Below are positions 32,422 through 42,719 of a DNA stretch of 64,000 bases, piece by piece. The DNA is from Prostheceraeus crozeri. Its lineage: Eukaryota > Platyhelminthes > Polycladida > Euryleptidae. The position numbers were made by a program, and so were the translations under genes. The DNA lies in NCBI GenBank assembly GCA_907163375.1, contig CAJQUW010001664.1, positions 124,001-188,000 on the forward strand, given 5' to 3'. Positions within the stretch are counted from its first letter, which is position 1; each line of letters starts with the position of its first letter. Below the pieces are notes generated by a model. The model had not been told where the DNA came from. It ran no database searches and saw only the letters and a program-made list of their open reading frames with translations.

Positions 32422-33704
32422 ATCATATGATATACGCTTTCTTTTTCGGGCGGTTCCATCTGTTCCTCATCAGTCGCGGCGGACAAGTCAATCCACTCTT
32501 CCATACGCCTTGGCCCGGCGCCGGAATCCTCGTGAAAGCCTAGCTGTGAGAAAACATTACCATCACCGGCGTCTGAGATTGTAATAGGAGAAGGAGGGAA
32601 TGTGCTGTTGTATATTCCTGCCTCTCTGAGCACGTCAGCTCTCGGCGTTGGTGGGTTTTCATCCCAGTCACTGCCGCTATTCCATGAAGACACTGAAATA
32701 TTATCCTTTTGTACACCGTTGTTAATGCTCACTCGCGGTTCCTCCAACTCGGAGGCCCTGTCCTGCAGCTCACTTGGTGGTCGCTGGATTATTAAGTGAG
32801 CACGAGATAGTTGAGTCAAATGCGCATTCCTATTCAACAGTGCCCGTATGTGCTGAATAAGACGCGGACTGTCATAATCTGGTGGAGGTAACAACATTCC
32901 ATCCTGTAATTGTAGCTGCCGATCTACGTCCACATCGCGCGGCCTCCATGACGGTAGTAGTGATCGAATGCGTTCTGGCAATTATGTGTGGGATGGGTTT
33001 TCATACGCCCATAGCACAACTTCACGTAGTGTTTCCGAATGTAGAGATGTTAATGGCTGGCAAGCAGCTGGATCTCGGCAAAAAGTGATCCGGCATTCGG
33101 ACTCGTCACAACGAACCCACAGCGGCATAATGTAATCGCCAATTTGGAATCAAGATGACACCGCCGCTTATTATTCCCGCCTGTCTGACGCATCACCGTC
33201 TACAAACAATTGTAATTTGTACACAATGACACGTTCATATTTACTTTGGAAAGTTATGGTAGAGAAGGAATTAACTGCGATCTGCGTCTCCCTAAATACT
33301 CGCCAAGTGAAATGTTATTAGATAAACCAATTGGCCAATGAGAGAATAGCTAGCCAGGGGCGGGGGGGTCAGTGTTCTGAAAAATGTTTTTAAGTTCAAA
33401 AATCAAGTTTTAAAAATTTTCATTTTGTTTTTGGCTTGAAAAAAATAAGTTAGAAAAATTTCGAGGAAAAATAACTTAGAAACATTTTCGAGATGCGGGG
33501 GGGGGGTTTGAAAATTTGAACTTGGAAAATTTTCAAAGTTGATGCACTAGAGGCAGAAAGCGACTAAGTGTCGGTGAGTTATAACATGACACAAGTTATT
33601 TGAGCTTCATTTGAACCGAGGAGGGGTCAGTGGTTAAGTCATAACATGACCGATTGCACTACTAACTTGCATGTGAGTATGTTTGTATGTATGTGTCTTA
33701 GACA
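32345..33704. repeat. Right arm of the 1.2-1.3 kb inverted repeat
   Basis: Inverse of 4155-5378. The shared outer part includes GTGTCGGTGAGTTATAACAT and AACATGACACAAG, found inverted near 4265-4310. Between 33480 and 33790 this arm carries extra G-rich GT-type repeat units absent from the left arm. Confidence 0.7.
32394..32981 (-). pseudogene. Ser/Pro-rich frame, copy 2 (fossil)
   Basis: Counterpart of 26333-26920, nearly identical. No recognised domain. Confidence 0.5.
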
Positions 33705-33840
33705 GTTTTTTATTTTTGGCTTGGAAAAATAAGTTAGAAAAATTTCGAGAAAAAATAACTTAAATAAATTTTCGAGCTGGGGGGGGGGTCTGAAAATTTC
33801 AACTTAGAAAATTTTCAAAGTTGATGCACTAAGTGTCGGT
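33356..33840. repeat. GT-rich minisatellite-like repeats
   Basis: Several imperfect units built from AACTTAGAAA, TTTTCGAG and runs of seven or more G. Related clusters occur at 1-260, 4300-4365, 19430-19600 and 28670-28830. No coding capacity. Confidence 0.7.
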
Positions 33841-34690
33841 GAGTTATGACATGACTGATTTTTTCACTACTGAAGTTGACATTCTTGACGAATATTACAA
33901 ATTGAAACACACGTCCTCCAGCCATGACTTCTTCATTCAACGCTTTAGGACAACTGTATGTGCTTCTTCACAACATATGTGCGAGTGGCACTACAAGGAA
34001 AGCCCTTCGCTCCTCGTTCTCTCTCTCTTTCTTTCGATCTCTGGAGAATATTTCGGTCAAAACTGAATGTCCACAACTTTTGCAAAAACTGCTTTTCAGA
34101 GAAATTTAATGAAACGTGAACGCGAGGCACTTTCGACCGGTTCTTTCTCAGGCATTACACTGGTGTGAAACAGATGCGCTAGCATTAGAAGTGTTGTACA
34201 CTCTGGAAATGATAAATCACATATGTGCTTAAAATAAAGAAAAAAAAATAAATAAAAGATGATTAAAGTTGATTACCAAGATAGAGCTTGAACACACAAA
34301 TTCGCCCAGAAGCGTTTGATACACAATGCCTCCGAAATGCGCATGCATAGCAGGCTGCTTCGCCTCACATGAAATGACACACGAAAAACCATTTCTGCAT
34401 GTTGACATTTTTCCTTAAATACATGGAAATAAATACAAATCATCCGCGCCGTCGCCGGTTGTGCTTTGTCTGCTTTTGCGCACTGTGTTTTCTTGTTGGT
34501 TTCCTATGAGATTTGGCTGGCCTTACAGTTGATTTTTGGTATCTTTTTGATCGTCCTGCTCTCGGGAGTCTTGCTGTCGATTTGGATTTTGGAACTGTAT
34601 CGCTGCTTTTGAGATATTCTGAAATCTGTGAGTTTGTGGTCCTCATTTATAGTTCTGTCTCTGTGCACATGCGCAGATTAGTGTGAAAAG
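33841..34690. other. No supported gene
   Basis: Unique-looking sequence. A 68-codon minus-strand frame at 34440-34646 is very basic (Lys, Arg, Ser) but has no recognisable motif and may be chance. A short AAAGAAAAAAAAATAAATAAAA stretch lies near 34230-34255. Confidence 0.4.
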
Positions 34691-37660
34691 CGTATTAGAT
34701 AATAAGATAAGATAAACTTTATTGACTCACATGCACAAAGTGATTCGGTGAGAGCGTACAATTAAAGACAGAACATAGAAGACAAAATATATACGTAAAG
34801 AAATCTCATATCTCATGGCAATATTTAATGAAGGACTGTCCGAACCGTTTCGTCCTTGTTTTGGGTGGTCTGAGGGTGGATTTATCTCTGATTCTGCGAC
34901 ATTGTCGTTGAAGGAACATGTCTCTCAGAGGATGAAGTTTATCAGATTCAATTTTTAAAAGAGCCTGAAACAGGTCCGATCGGCCACAGTCATGATGGGC
35001 TGAAACGTCACATCATCCTTGCCAATAATCCGAGATACCCGTCGTTCGAGGAGCACGAATTTATCTTTCAGTTGCTTTGTCAAATTGCAGAAGGCTGGGT
35101 ATGCGTACAAAAGTATAGATCTAATGAACGCGGCGTATGCTTGACAAATGACAGTTGGTGGACAGTTGCCTCTGCGTAAGTTCCTCACGATGTAAATCCG
35201 TTGGCAAGCTTTAGTAATTACTTTATTGACATGAGTTGACCACTTCGAATCCGGGGTGATAGATAAGCCGAGCAGAGTCAGCTCTGAAGCTGAAGGTATG
35301 GGATAGCTCTCAGCAGAGATCACCGGATGCACATCAAAATTCCTTTTCGCAACAATGTCAAGAATCTTGCTTTTAGAGATGTTGATAGGAAGACGATTTC
35401 GTGAAGACCATGTGACGCAATTATTGCACTCATCCTGCAGCCTGTCATCTTCATATTTGCGAATACAATGAATTAGACTGATGTCGTCCGCATATTTGAT
35501 GACAGCAGTGTTATCCAGAACTGGTTGGAAGCTGTCAACTACCATGGAGAAGAGAATCGGGCCCATGATACTTCCCTGTGGAACGCCGCTTGTGATCGTC
35601 TCCATTCCGAAGTAATGTTATTCCATTTGACACGCATAAAGCGATTTTCTAGGAAGCTGATCAGCACGTTAGTCGTCTGTTGTGGCAATCCGAACCTTTC
35701 AGCCGCTGAAATGATGTGTTATGGGGGCTTTGTCAAACGCCTTTGACAGATCGATTGATAATATCCTCACCGCACCAGGAGAATCAAAGAACTCGAAAAC
35801 ACGATGCATAAGAAGTGTCAGGGCATTAACCGCACCAGTGCCTGGACCGGTAATGTAAGCAAATTGCGCAGAATTGAACTTTCCATGCAGATGAGGAAGA
35901 AGCAACTTGCGCACAATAATTTTCTCAAAAACTTTGGATAAGGTGGAGCATAGGGATATTGGACGATATTCACTCACTAATTTAGGTTTGCTGATTTTTG
36001 GGATGAGTACAATTTCAGCATATTTGAAATGAGAAGGAAACAAGCTGGCAGATATGCATCTGTTGAAGAGTTCCGTAATACCACAAGTCAATAAATGAGA
36101 AAAGTCGCGGTAAACCCAGAACGGGATTCCGTCAAGCCCAATACCTCTCCGCTTGAGCTGACTTATTTGGTGATAAACATCGAGAATAGAAAATGTATCC
36201 AATTCCTCGATGACAAGCAATTTGCTTGGTAGAGGTGTATCTGAAGATTGTAAGGTCGAAACAAAGTAATTACTGAAATCATTCGCAGTGAATGACGACG
36301 AAGTGGAAGGAATATTAAGGTTAACACTTGATGCATGTCTGCCAATGTACTTTACGGAAGACCACATTTTCTTGATATTGCCACTATCTATTGTTTTCTT
36401 TATGTAATTCCCCCTGAGATAGAGAATTTCGTTGCGAACTTGATTGCGAAGATGGAGATATTTTGAATGTTGCTTCAAATTAAATGCTGTATCACGAGCA
36501 TTAATCATAAGCTTTAGCTGCAACATAATCCACGGAGCGTCACTCGATTTTGTACGAACAGTTAGTGACGGAAAGCAAAAATCAAATAGGTATCTGATGC
36601 AGTCCTGAAATAGTACGACACAATTATCAGTGATAGATTCAGATTTGATAAGAGCATCCCAGTCAAACATGTGCATCAAATAATTGAATTTTTCTTTTTT
36701 CTTTTTAGAGAAGCATCGTATTGTTTTCTTCTGAATAGTCAGGCGAGGATTAGTCTTCTGCTTCCATAACACAATCGAGTGATCACAGGCACCTATTGGG
36801 GGTAAGGTTTTTGGCTTGGCAGTACAAGGTATGTTGGTAAAATTTTGGTCAAGGATGTTATCATTCCTCGTTGGACTGTCTATAATTGCCTCAAGATTCG
36901 TTTGTCTCGTAATTTCATCATAGTATTCTCTCAATCCGTTGAAGTCATCACATAGCACGGTTCGCAATTTACAAGGATTAATTCTGCCATTAGTAGTAAC
37001 ATAATCAATGATGCCAATGATAGTGTTCATACAGTCATCAGCCCTTTCGGTGTCATTTCAATAGGAATGGTATACACATATCACCAAGAGAGACATATCA
37101 CGAATGATGAACGAAAGAATCTCCGAATCACAAGTAGGAATCGATGACACACCAGAAAAATCAAATACTTCAGGCACATATTGATCTGAGACGTAGCTAA
37201 TGATTCCACCACCCCTACAGTTCCTGTCACGTGGTATGATTTTGTATCCATCAATGAAAATGGCGTCATCTGGCACGGAACAGTCCAACCAAGACTCAGT
37301 GAAGATGGCAAGATTAGGTTTGATAGTATTCAATCTCAAGGTCAGCTCGTCAATTTTATTAGAAATCGATCGCAAATTCGATAGAACAAGCGAAGGAGAT
37401 ATCAACCATTTTGCATCACATTTCCTTTTCCTTTCCGCGGTAGATGGAATCAATTTGAGTGGAATAAGAGTTCTTGGTCGTGATTTGACATCTTTGTATG
37501 ATACCGTAGGTCTTCTTTCATTGTTTATGACATTGATATGATCCACATATATACGAAAAAACTTGAGCTTGCGCTTAACATCTCTGTTGATGCATACACA
37601 ATTACGTTGCCGCAGTTCGCACAGCTGTTGAATCGAATACGTGAAGGGAGTGTCACTCAT
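34691..37660 (-). mobile_element. LINE-1 of window: CR1/L2-like non-LTR retrotransposon, broken
   Basis: Endonuclease plus reverse transcriptase LINE on the minus strand, reading 37660 to 34900, with a 3' end carrying AATAAA and a TTATC-type tail near 34695-34715. Pieces: 37660-37058 (endonuclease, with LSNLRSISNKIDEL, FTESWL and a GGG), 37030-35699 (end of endonuclease with CDHSIVLW, RT with YRPISLCSTLSKVFEK and LSIDLSKAFDK), and 35605-34955 (TSGVPQGSIMGPILF, YADDISLIH, then the C-terminal region). At least two frameshifts and one stop, so it is dead. Confidence 0.85.
34955..37660 (-). pseudogene. CR1/L2-like LINE ORF2 (endonuclease-RT)
   Basis: The protein would nick target DNA with its APE-type endonuclease and copy its RNA by target-primed reverse transcription. 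The start at 37660 (MSDTPFTYSIQQL) is a plausible ORF2 start. RT box YADD is intact near 35490. Frame changes occur near 37058-37030, near 35700, and a stop follows the YLF segment near 34955, after which the reading continues to near 34800 in another frame. The clade is inferred from the NLRSI..K..EL and TESWL endonuclease motifs. Confidence 0.8.
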
Positions 37661-38424
37661 GTCTCTGTGTGCAAATGAAGGCAGTTGCTAGTACACCCGA
37701 GCTCACTTATCGAAGCGAGAGAATGAAGCAAACGAGGAAAAAGGAACCGTTCAACCGATGGAGGGAGGATTCGACCCAGATATCCTGGAGGCAAAAGTTC
37801 AGCACTGATCCGCTCAGCCAGACCGCATATGACATGGGCGATGCGAGATAGCTTCCCTAATCAGGGACTGAAGTGCAAGCGTGATAGAGTTCTCTGCCGA
37901 TGACGTTGAGCGTCAGTGAAACAGCTGATCGTGTCGTCACTTCACCAGTCACCATCTTAGGGAGAAGCAGCAAGCGGCGGTCGCTGCAACGGTCTGCAGT
38001 GTATCATCGATCATCATGATGACGTAACGACAGAGGGGAGAGAGAGTGTCGAAGATGCTGGCGTTGAATGTTATATTAGCCAAGAACGAAAACTGCAACA
38101 CGGTGACACTAATAATCCACTGGGTTTGGCGGGAGGAGGGAAACGCGTGCACGCTGAGATAGCCAATAGGGTTGAAGGATACGACGCGAAGTAAGTGCAA
38201 AAATGCTCAAAATGCTCATAAAAAAGTGTAATGTAGGCCGACGTACGAGATACCAACACCGGATTTTAACATGAGATAAGCACTGAAGATGATAGCGAAG
38301 AATGATAGTGTTCACAGTGTAACCGACGCGCAGGAAGGCAAGATAAAAGTAGCGACGATGGGGTGAGCAGCACCACACTAGCTATCCGACCGTCTCCCCT
38401 GAGAGCGAGCGACCGAATGAATTA
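37661..38424. other. Probable 5' region of the upstream LINE
   Basis: Between the start of the 34.7-37.7 kb LINE and the 3' end of the next LINE. Open frames here are short, overlapping and without motifs. It could be 5' untranslated LINE sequence, since the next LINE tail begins directly after it. Confidence 0.4.
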
Positions 38425-38496
38425 TAGTATTATAGTAATAATAATGCTTTATTGAAACCAAAATACATAGAGCGGTACATGGTTATGACTGCAAAG

Positions 38497-40690
38497 TCAT
38501 GTAAACTGTGAAAATCTGACAAAGGAGTTGGTGTAATAAGATGGTTTCCGCAGAGGAGTTGTCAGTTGCCTTTGATGTCTAACTTTTCTGATATGTTGAC
38601 GGACGTTGAAAAAGGAGGACAGGTGATAAGTATCACGGTGATGAGAAACTTTGCGGATGAGTTTAACGCAAACACGATCTAACATTTGTCTTAGGGATGG
38701 CTTGTTGTACATGCTGCACCAATATTTGGCCAAACGATCCAGACGTTCAAATTTACAAAAGTGTTTCATTTTCATATCACATACAATGGGCCAACAAAAT
38801 GATAAACGAGAGAAAACAAGACCCATGTATGCCTGCCACACAACATGATCTTCATTACAATTGATCTTCAGACGCTTTACAATGGACATAATACTACAGC
38901 ATTTTTTGTATAAAAACGAGACATGAGAGTCCCATGTCAAATTAGCACTAAAGAAAACACCGAGGATTTTCAAATTTACAACTTCCTCTATGACTTCATC
39001 ATTGATAACAATATTGGTACATCTGGTGGGATCAAAACGCTTAGAAAGAGTCATACATTTTGCTTTATTCATATTTATTGTCATTTTCTTTTGGGCTACC
39101 CAATTACAAAAGGCGTCATCGTCCTCTTGAAAAAGATCATTACTGTTGTTACCATTGGATAAGTGAATGAGGGTTATATCGTCAGCATACGAAATAACCT
39201 TCGTGTTAGCGAACTGTGGGACATCATTAATCATGACAACAAAAAGTAGAGGTCCTAACACAGAGCCCTGAGGCACCCCACTGGTCACATCTCTCCAAGG
39301 TGTGGAAATGCCATTAACGTAAACACGTTGAAAACGATTTGACAAAAAGCTTTGTATGAGATTCACTACAAGGGGATTGGAAGGGAAAAGGGTTCCAAGA
39401 CTTTGGAGCAAGGTGAGGTGAATGAGTGAATCGAAAGCCTTATTGAAATCAATGGCAAGGAGTCGACAAAAGTTTGAGGGGCTGCTAGCGATGTGTTGAA
39501 GGGAAGTGAGACGAATGGCCAGAAGGGCATTAGTGCAACCACCATTATCACCTGGGATGAAGCCGAACTGTCGGCGATCGAATTTGCCTTGTAGGGAAGG
39601 TAGAAGAATAAGATCTCGAATCAATTTCTCAAGACATTTGCTCAAGAAAGGCAAAATGGAAATGGGACGATGAGCACATGAATCCTTATTAGGGAGCGGG
39701 AGAACATTCGCGTTCTCACAGATATTGGGAAAGATGTTGGCTTGAAGGCATAGATTAAAAATCCTTGTGATAGGGGAAGCAAGTATATCAATGAAGGAGC
39801 GAAAGAAGATGCCAGAAACACCATCTGGTCCAGTAGAGTTAGACTTGATGTTCTTCACCATGGTAGTGACTTGTGATTCCTCAACTGTCATTGATTTCAA
39901 GAGCTAATTTCTCATCGAGTTTTCTACTTTGATTCCTCCGAATTTGTGAGTTGATGAGTTTCCAGCTATCCGAATTGGACGATCCAGCAGTAAGATTACA
40001 TAAGTAACGTCGCTTAGCTTTGTAAGACTCCTCAAGAAACTTCTCCCTCAAGTGCAAGAACTTAACCATGTTACCACGGGAAAGGGCTTTATCGCGATCG
40101 TCAGATAGAACCTTCAGGGTAGGGGTCATCTAAAGTGGGTCAGTATTTCTCATGCGAACAATTCTCTCAGGAAAAAAGATATCGTAAAAAACTGACATAG
40201 AAATTGAAATTCAGATACAATTTGGTTGACATCATTGACAGAATCGGTTGGACGAGAGCAAAAGATAATGTTCCAGTCAACAGAGGCCAAAACATTGCGG
40301 CAATTTGCAAATGAAGATGGAGTAAATGAACGAGTTTTGACCTTGGTGGTAACAATGGGCTTGGGAGAGAGAGGTCTAGCAAAAATACCTAAATGATCAG
40401 AACAACCAAGAGGACAGAGGTATTCACAATCAGCATAAGACAGGGAGTCAGATACGGCAATCACGTCAAGAATATTTGTCATTCGTGTTGGTTGTAGAAC
40501 CAATTGTTTGAGGGAGTTATAAGCACAAAAAATAGATAAATGAGTCCTTAAATCATTAATGTCACCAGTTACAATAAAGTTCTGGGAAACACTGTCATCG
40601 ATTAAATTTTGTATAAAATCTAATACACACTCATGGGCGCCTAAATTATTCCAGTATGGGTGATATAAAAGAATGAGATCGGGAATTAGG
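38497..40690 (-). pseudogene. CR1/L2-like LINE ORF2, second copy
   Basis: RT motifs in order within 39900-38497: GPDGVSGIFF, HRPISILPFLSKCLEKL, LLAIDFNKAFDSL, TSGVPQGSVLGPLLF, YADDITLIHL, LKILGVFFSANLTWDSH. The catalytic YADD is present. Upstream pieces need at least two frame changes (near 39890 and 40140). The endonuclease is represented by VTGDIND near 40560 and CSDHLGI near 40400. Dead, but the RT frame alone is 467 codons without a stop. Confidence 0.8.
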
Positions 40691-40703
40691 AATAGGACAG
40701 TTC

Positions 40704-40866
40704 GATAGAAGACTTTTTTGTTCTACCGCGAGATCTTTCGGCCTACATCGTAGGCCATTCTCAAGCGACTGCCATTCAAGCGACTGCCGACTCAAGGCAG
40801 TCGCTTGAGAATGGCCTACGATGTAGGCCGAAAGATCTCGCGGTAGAACAAAAAAAGTCTTCTATC
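40704..40866. repeat. 70-bp perfect-arm palindrome inserted in LINE-2
   Basis: Arms 40704-40773 and 40796-40866 are inverse copies differing only by one T in a T-run. The spacer (22 bases) repeats part of the arm (TTCAAGCGACTGCC). Each arm contains GGCCTACATCGTAGGCC next to TTTC, that is a small stem followed by GAAA on the other strand. The direct repeat AGGACAGTTCGA (12 bases) lies at 40694-40705 and 40921-40932, so the insert is about 215 bases plus a target duplication. Confidence 0.85.
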
Positions 40867-41180
40867 TGACTTGGGAAAGCTTCCACTCTATACAATTACA
40901 AATAAATTCCCTATGTTTGAAAGGACAGTTCGACTCTAAATGTATGTCAAGTATGGAGGTAGGTGATGACAGGGAGGCAGGAAACATGAGTCACGATGAT
41001 TTGGGAGAAAAGTCATGACAAAGAGAATTGACCAGTTGAGATGAATTGAGCAGTTGAAAAGTAGTTGTAATCGAGATTAATTGATGTAAAAGATATATCA
41101 GTCGAACGAGCAGGTACCGACAAATCGGTGGATGTAAAAAATTTGCATGAAATCACAGTATTTCGTCAGATAATCAAGTT

Positions 41181-41904
41181 ATACTGAAACTGATGCAGTT
41201 GTCAAACGAGCGGGAAGATGGACAACCGCTCGATACGACCTGGTTTATCTACCCTACGTATTATTCACACAGATATCTGAGTGCGTTGGTGGTGTGCTGC
41301 GCACAGCTGGGATTGTCAACTGCTTCAACAAATCAGCTGTTAATCAAATGTCATCGTAAACCTTTCTCGTCGCTCGGATATCAAAATATCGATTTTTGGT
41401 CACGTGGTGGATGTCGTCATTATTACGTCGTTGATAAAATGGCATTTCACGTCATTGATAACATTGATAGTGTTACTTCGGCTCTGGTGTGAATTCCCCG
41501 CATTTTTTTCGGTGGATCTACTTTTCTGATTCATCAATCTGTCGTAAGTTCTTCCTATTATTCCAAGGCAACAATAAGTCCTGACTGGTTTCGATAGAGT
41601 GAATCACTGGGTTCAAGTCTGTAGCATAGAAATTGATGACAATAAAACCTCTAGAATGGAAGTAGAGCTTTATGCGATACACAATAGTGGCACAAAAATC
41701 GCACACATTTTCACTTAGATTCTCTTGTCAACGACTGTTTCATTGGGTTAGAATCAGTCACATGTGCAATTCTAAGCTTTTCATTGCTGGTTCATGCCGC
41801 AACTCAGTTTCCCCTTATGTGTCGCGACCTTGAGCCTAGTTTCCATTCTAGTCAACTTCAGATAAACAATTTATTTCTATGGTCTGTAGAGACTACTCGA
41901 ATAT
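41181..41904. other. No supported gene
   Basis: Between the 5' part of LINE-2 and an opposite-strand LINE ORF1. The 99-codon plus-strand frame at 41193-41492 has no recognisable motif. It may be 5' untranslated LINE sequence. Confidence 0.35.
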
Positions 41905-42590
41905 TTTGCAAATTAGTTTGTCGGTTTAGTTTTTGCACACAATGACGAGATCTACACGAGCTCGTTCGTGTGAAGTAAATATGGACTCCATCAAATCACT
42001 CCTAGATGAGAATAAGAATGAAATGAAGTCTATGTTATGCGATCTAAAAAGTGAACTTGAGAGTTTCCTATCCACTAAACTTGATAAGATAAATGAAACC
42101 ATTGCTCATGTCTTGAATCGAGTTAATCAGTTTGAAGATTCAGTAATTCAACTACAAAATGTCCAGTTATCGCAACACAGGGAGATTACCTCTCTACAGT
42201 AAATGTCGACAAACAACCTACTTACGGAGGAGCTAATTGCCGAGCTTGAACAGAGATATAAAAGAAAATCGAATATCATTATTTTTGGTATACCTTAAAG
42301 AGGAACAGGAACAATCGAGGAGAATAAGAAACATGACATTAAAGAGGCGAAAGACCTTGTAGAATTCCTCGGTATTCACAGAGACAAGGTTATTTCTTCT
42401 TTCCGCTTGGGCGGACCAGGAGTAAAGGGGCCGCGTATTTTGAAAGTGCAGACTGACAGTGTAAGCTCAAAGACAGAGATTCTCAAAAGATCAAAAACTA
42501 TGAGGAATTCTACTCGTTACAAAGTATTTATCATACCTGACTTAACACCATCACAACAACAACTGCGAAGACAACTTCAAAATGATTTTA
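41905..42590 (+). pseudogene. LINE ORF1 fragment (CR1/L2-type, coiled coil plus RRM-like)
   Basis: Plus-strand ORF1 of a non-LTR element, an RNA chaperone-like protein. Seen: MTRSTRARS start at 41942, a coiled coil (ENKNEMKSMLCDLKSELESF), then after a stop the conserved EELIAELEQRYKRKSNIIIFGIP segment, VISSFRLGGPG, GPRILKVQTDS and IIPDLTPSQQQLRRQLQ. Two in-frame stops (near 42200 and 42296) break it. It ends abruptly near 42590, where the 3' end of the next LINE begins on the other strand, so it is a 3'-truncated fragment. Confidence 0.7.
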
Positions 42591-42719
42591 CATATTTATG
42601 TATTTGGACTATATTTATTTGCACCGTCATAGAAATCGTGCAAGATAATTTCTTTAACTCTCTAGATTCATGGTTCAATGTTGCAAGCTTATTTGTACAT
42701 TGATTAATTTGGTCGATTA

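Larger units (their letters stand above)
27293..33355 (-). mobile_element. Polinton-like relic, tandem copy 2 (fossil)
   Basis: Second tandem copy of the segment at 18060-27292, about 6.06 kb, without the piggyBac insert. It has the same parts in the same order and orientation: end region, Ser/Pro-rich frame (32981-32394), C2H2 frame (32421-32125), polymerase pieces (about 32070-29566), 25-base tandem repeat near 29195-29282, coding remnant near 28890, inverted 17-kb repeat. Its outer end continues into the right arm of the 1.2-1.3 kb inverted repeat. Broken, with several breaks. Confidence 0.75.
38425..41180 (-). mobile_element. LINE-2 of window: CR1/L2-like, split by a palindromic insert
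   Basis: Second minus-strand LINE of the same broad group but a distinct family. The 3' end near 38425-38460 has AATAAAGC and an ATTATTA-type tail. RT piece 39900-38497 is long and clean; 40129-39881 and 40503-40150 carry the linker and the end of the endonuclease (SDHLGIFARPL). Endonuclease sequence continues to about 40690, is interrupted by the insert 40706-40932, and resumes beyond it. The 5' limit is uncertain. Confidence 0.75.

Noticed and set aside
34440-34646. Basic 68-codon frame as a histone- or protamine-like gene
   Set aside because: Composition only; no motif, splice signal or promoter.
40704-40866. Palindrome as a transcription terminator
   Set aside because: Arm length, 12-base flanking direct repeat and interruption of a LINE show an insertion.
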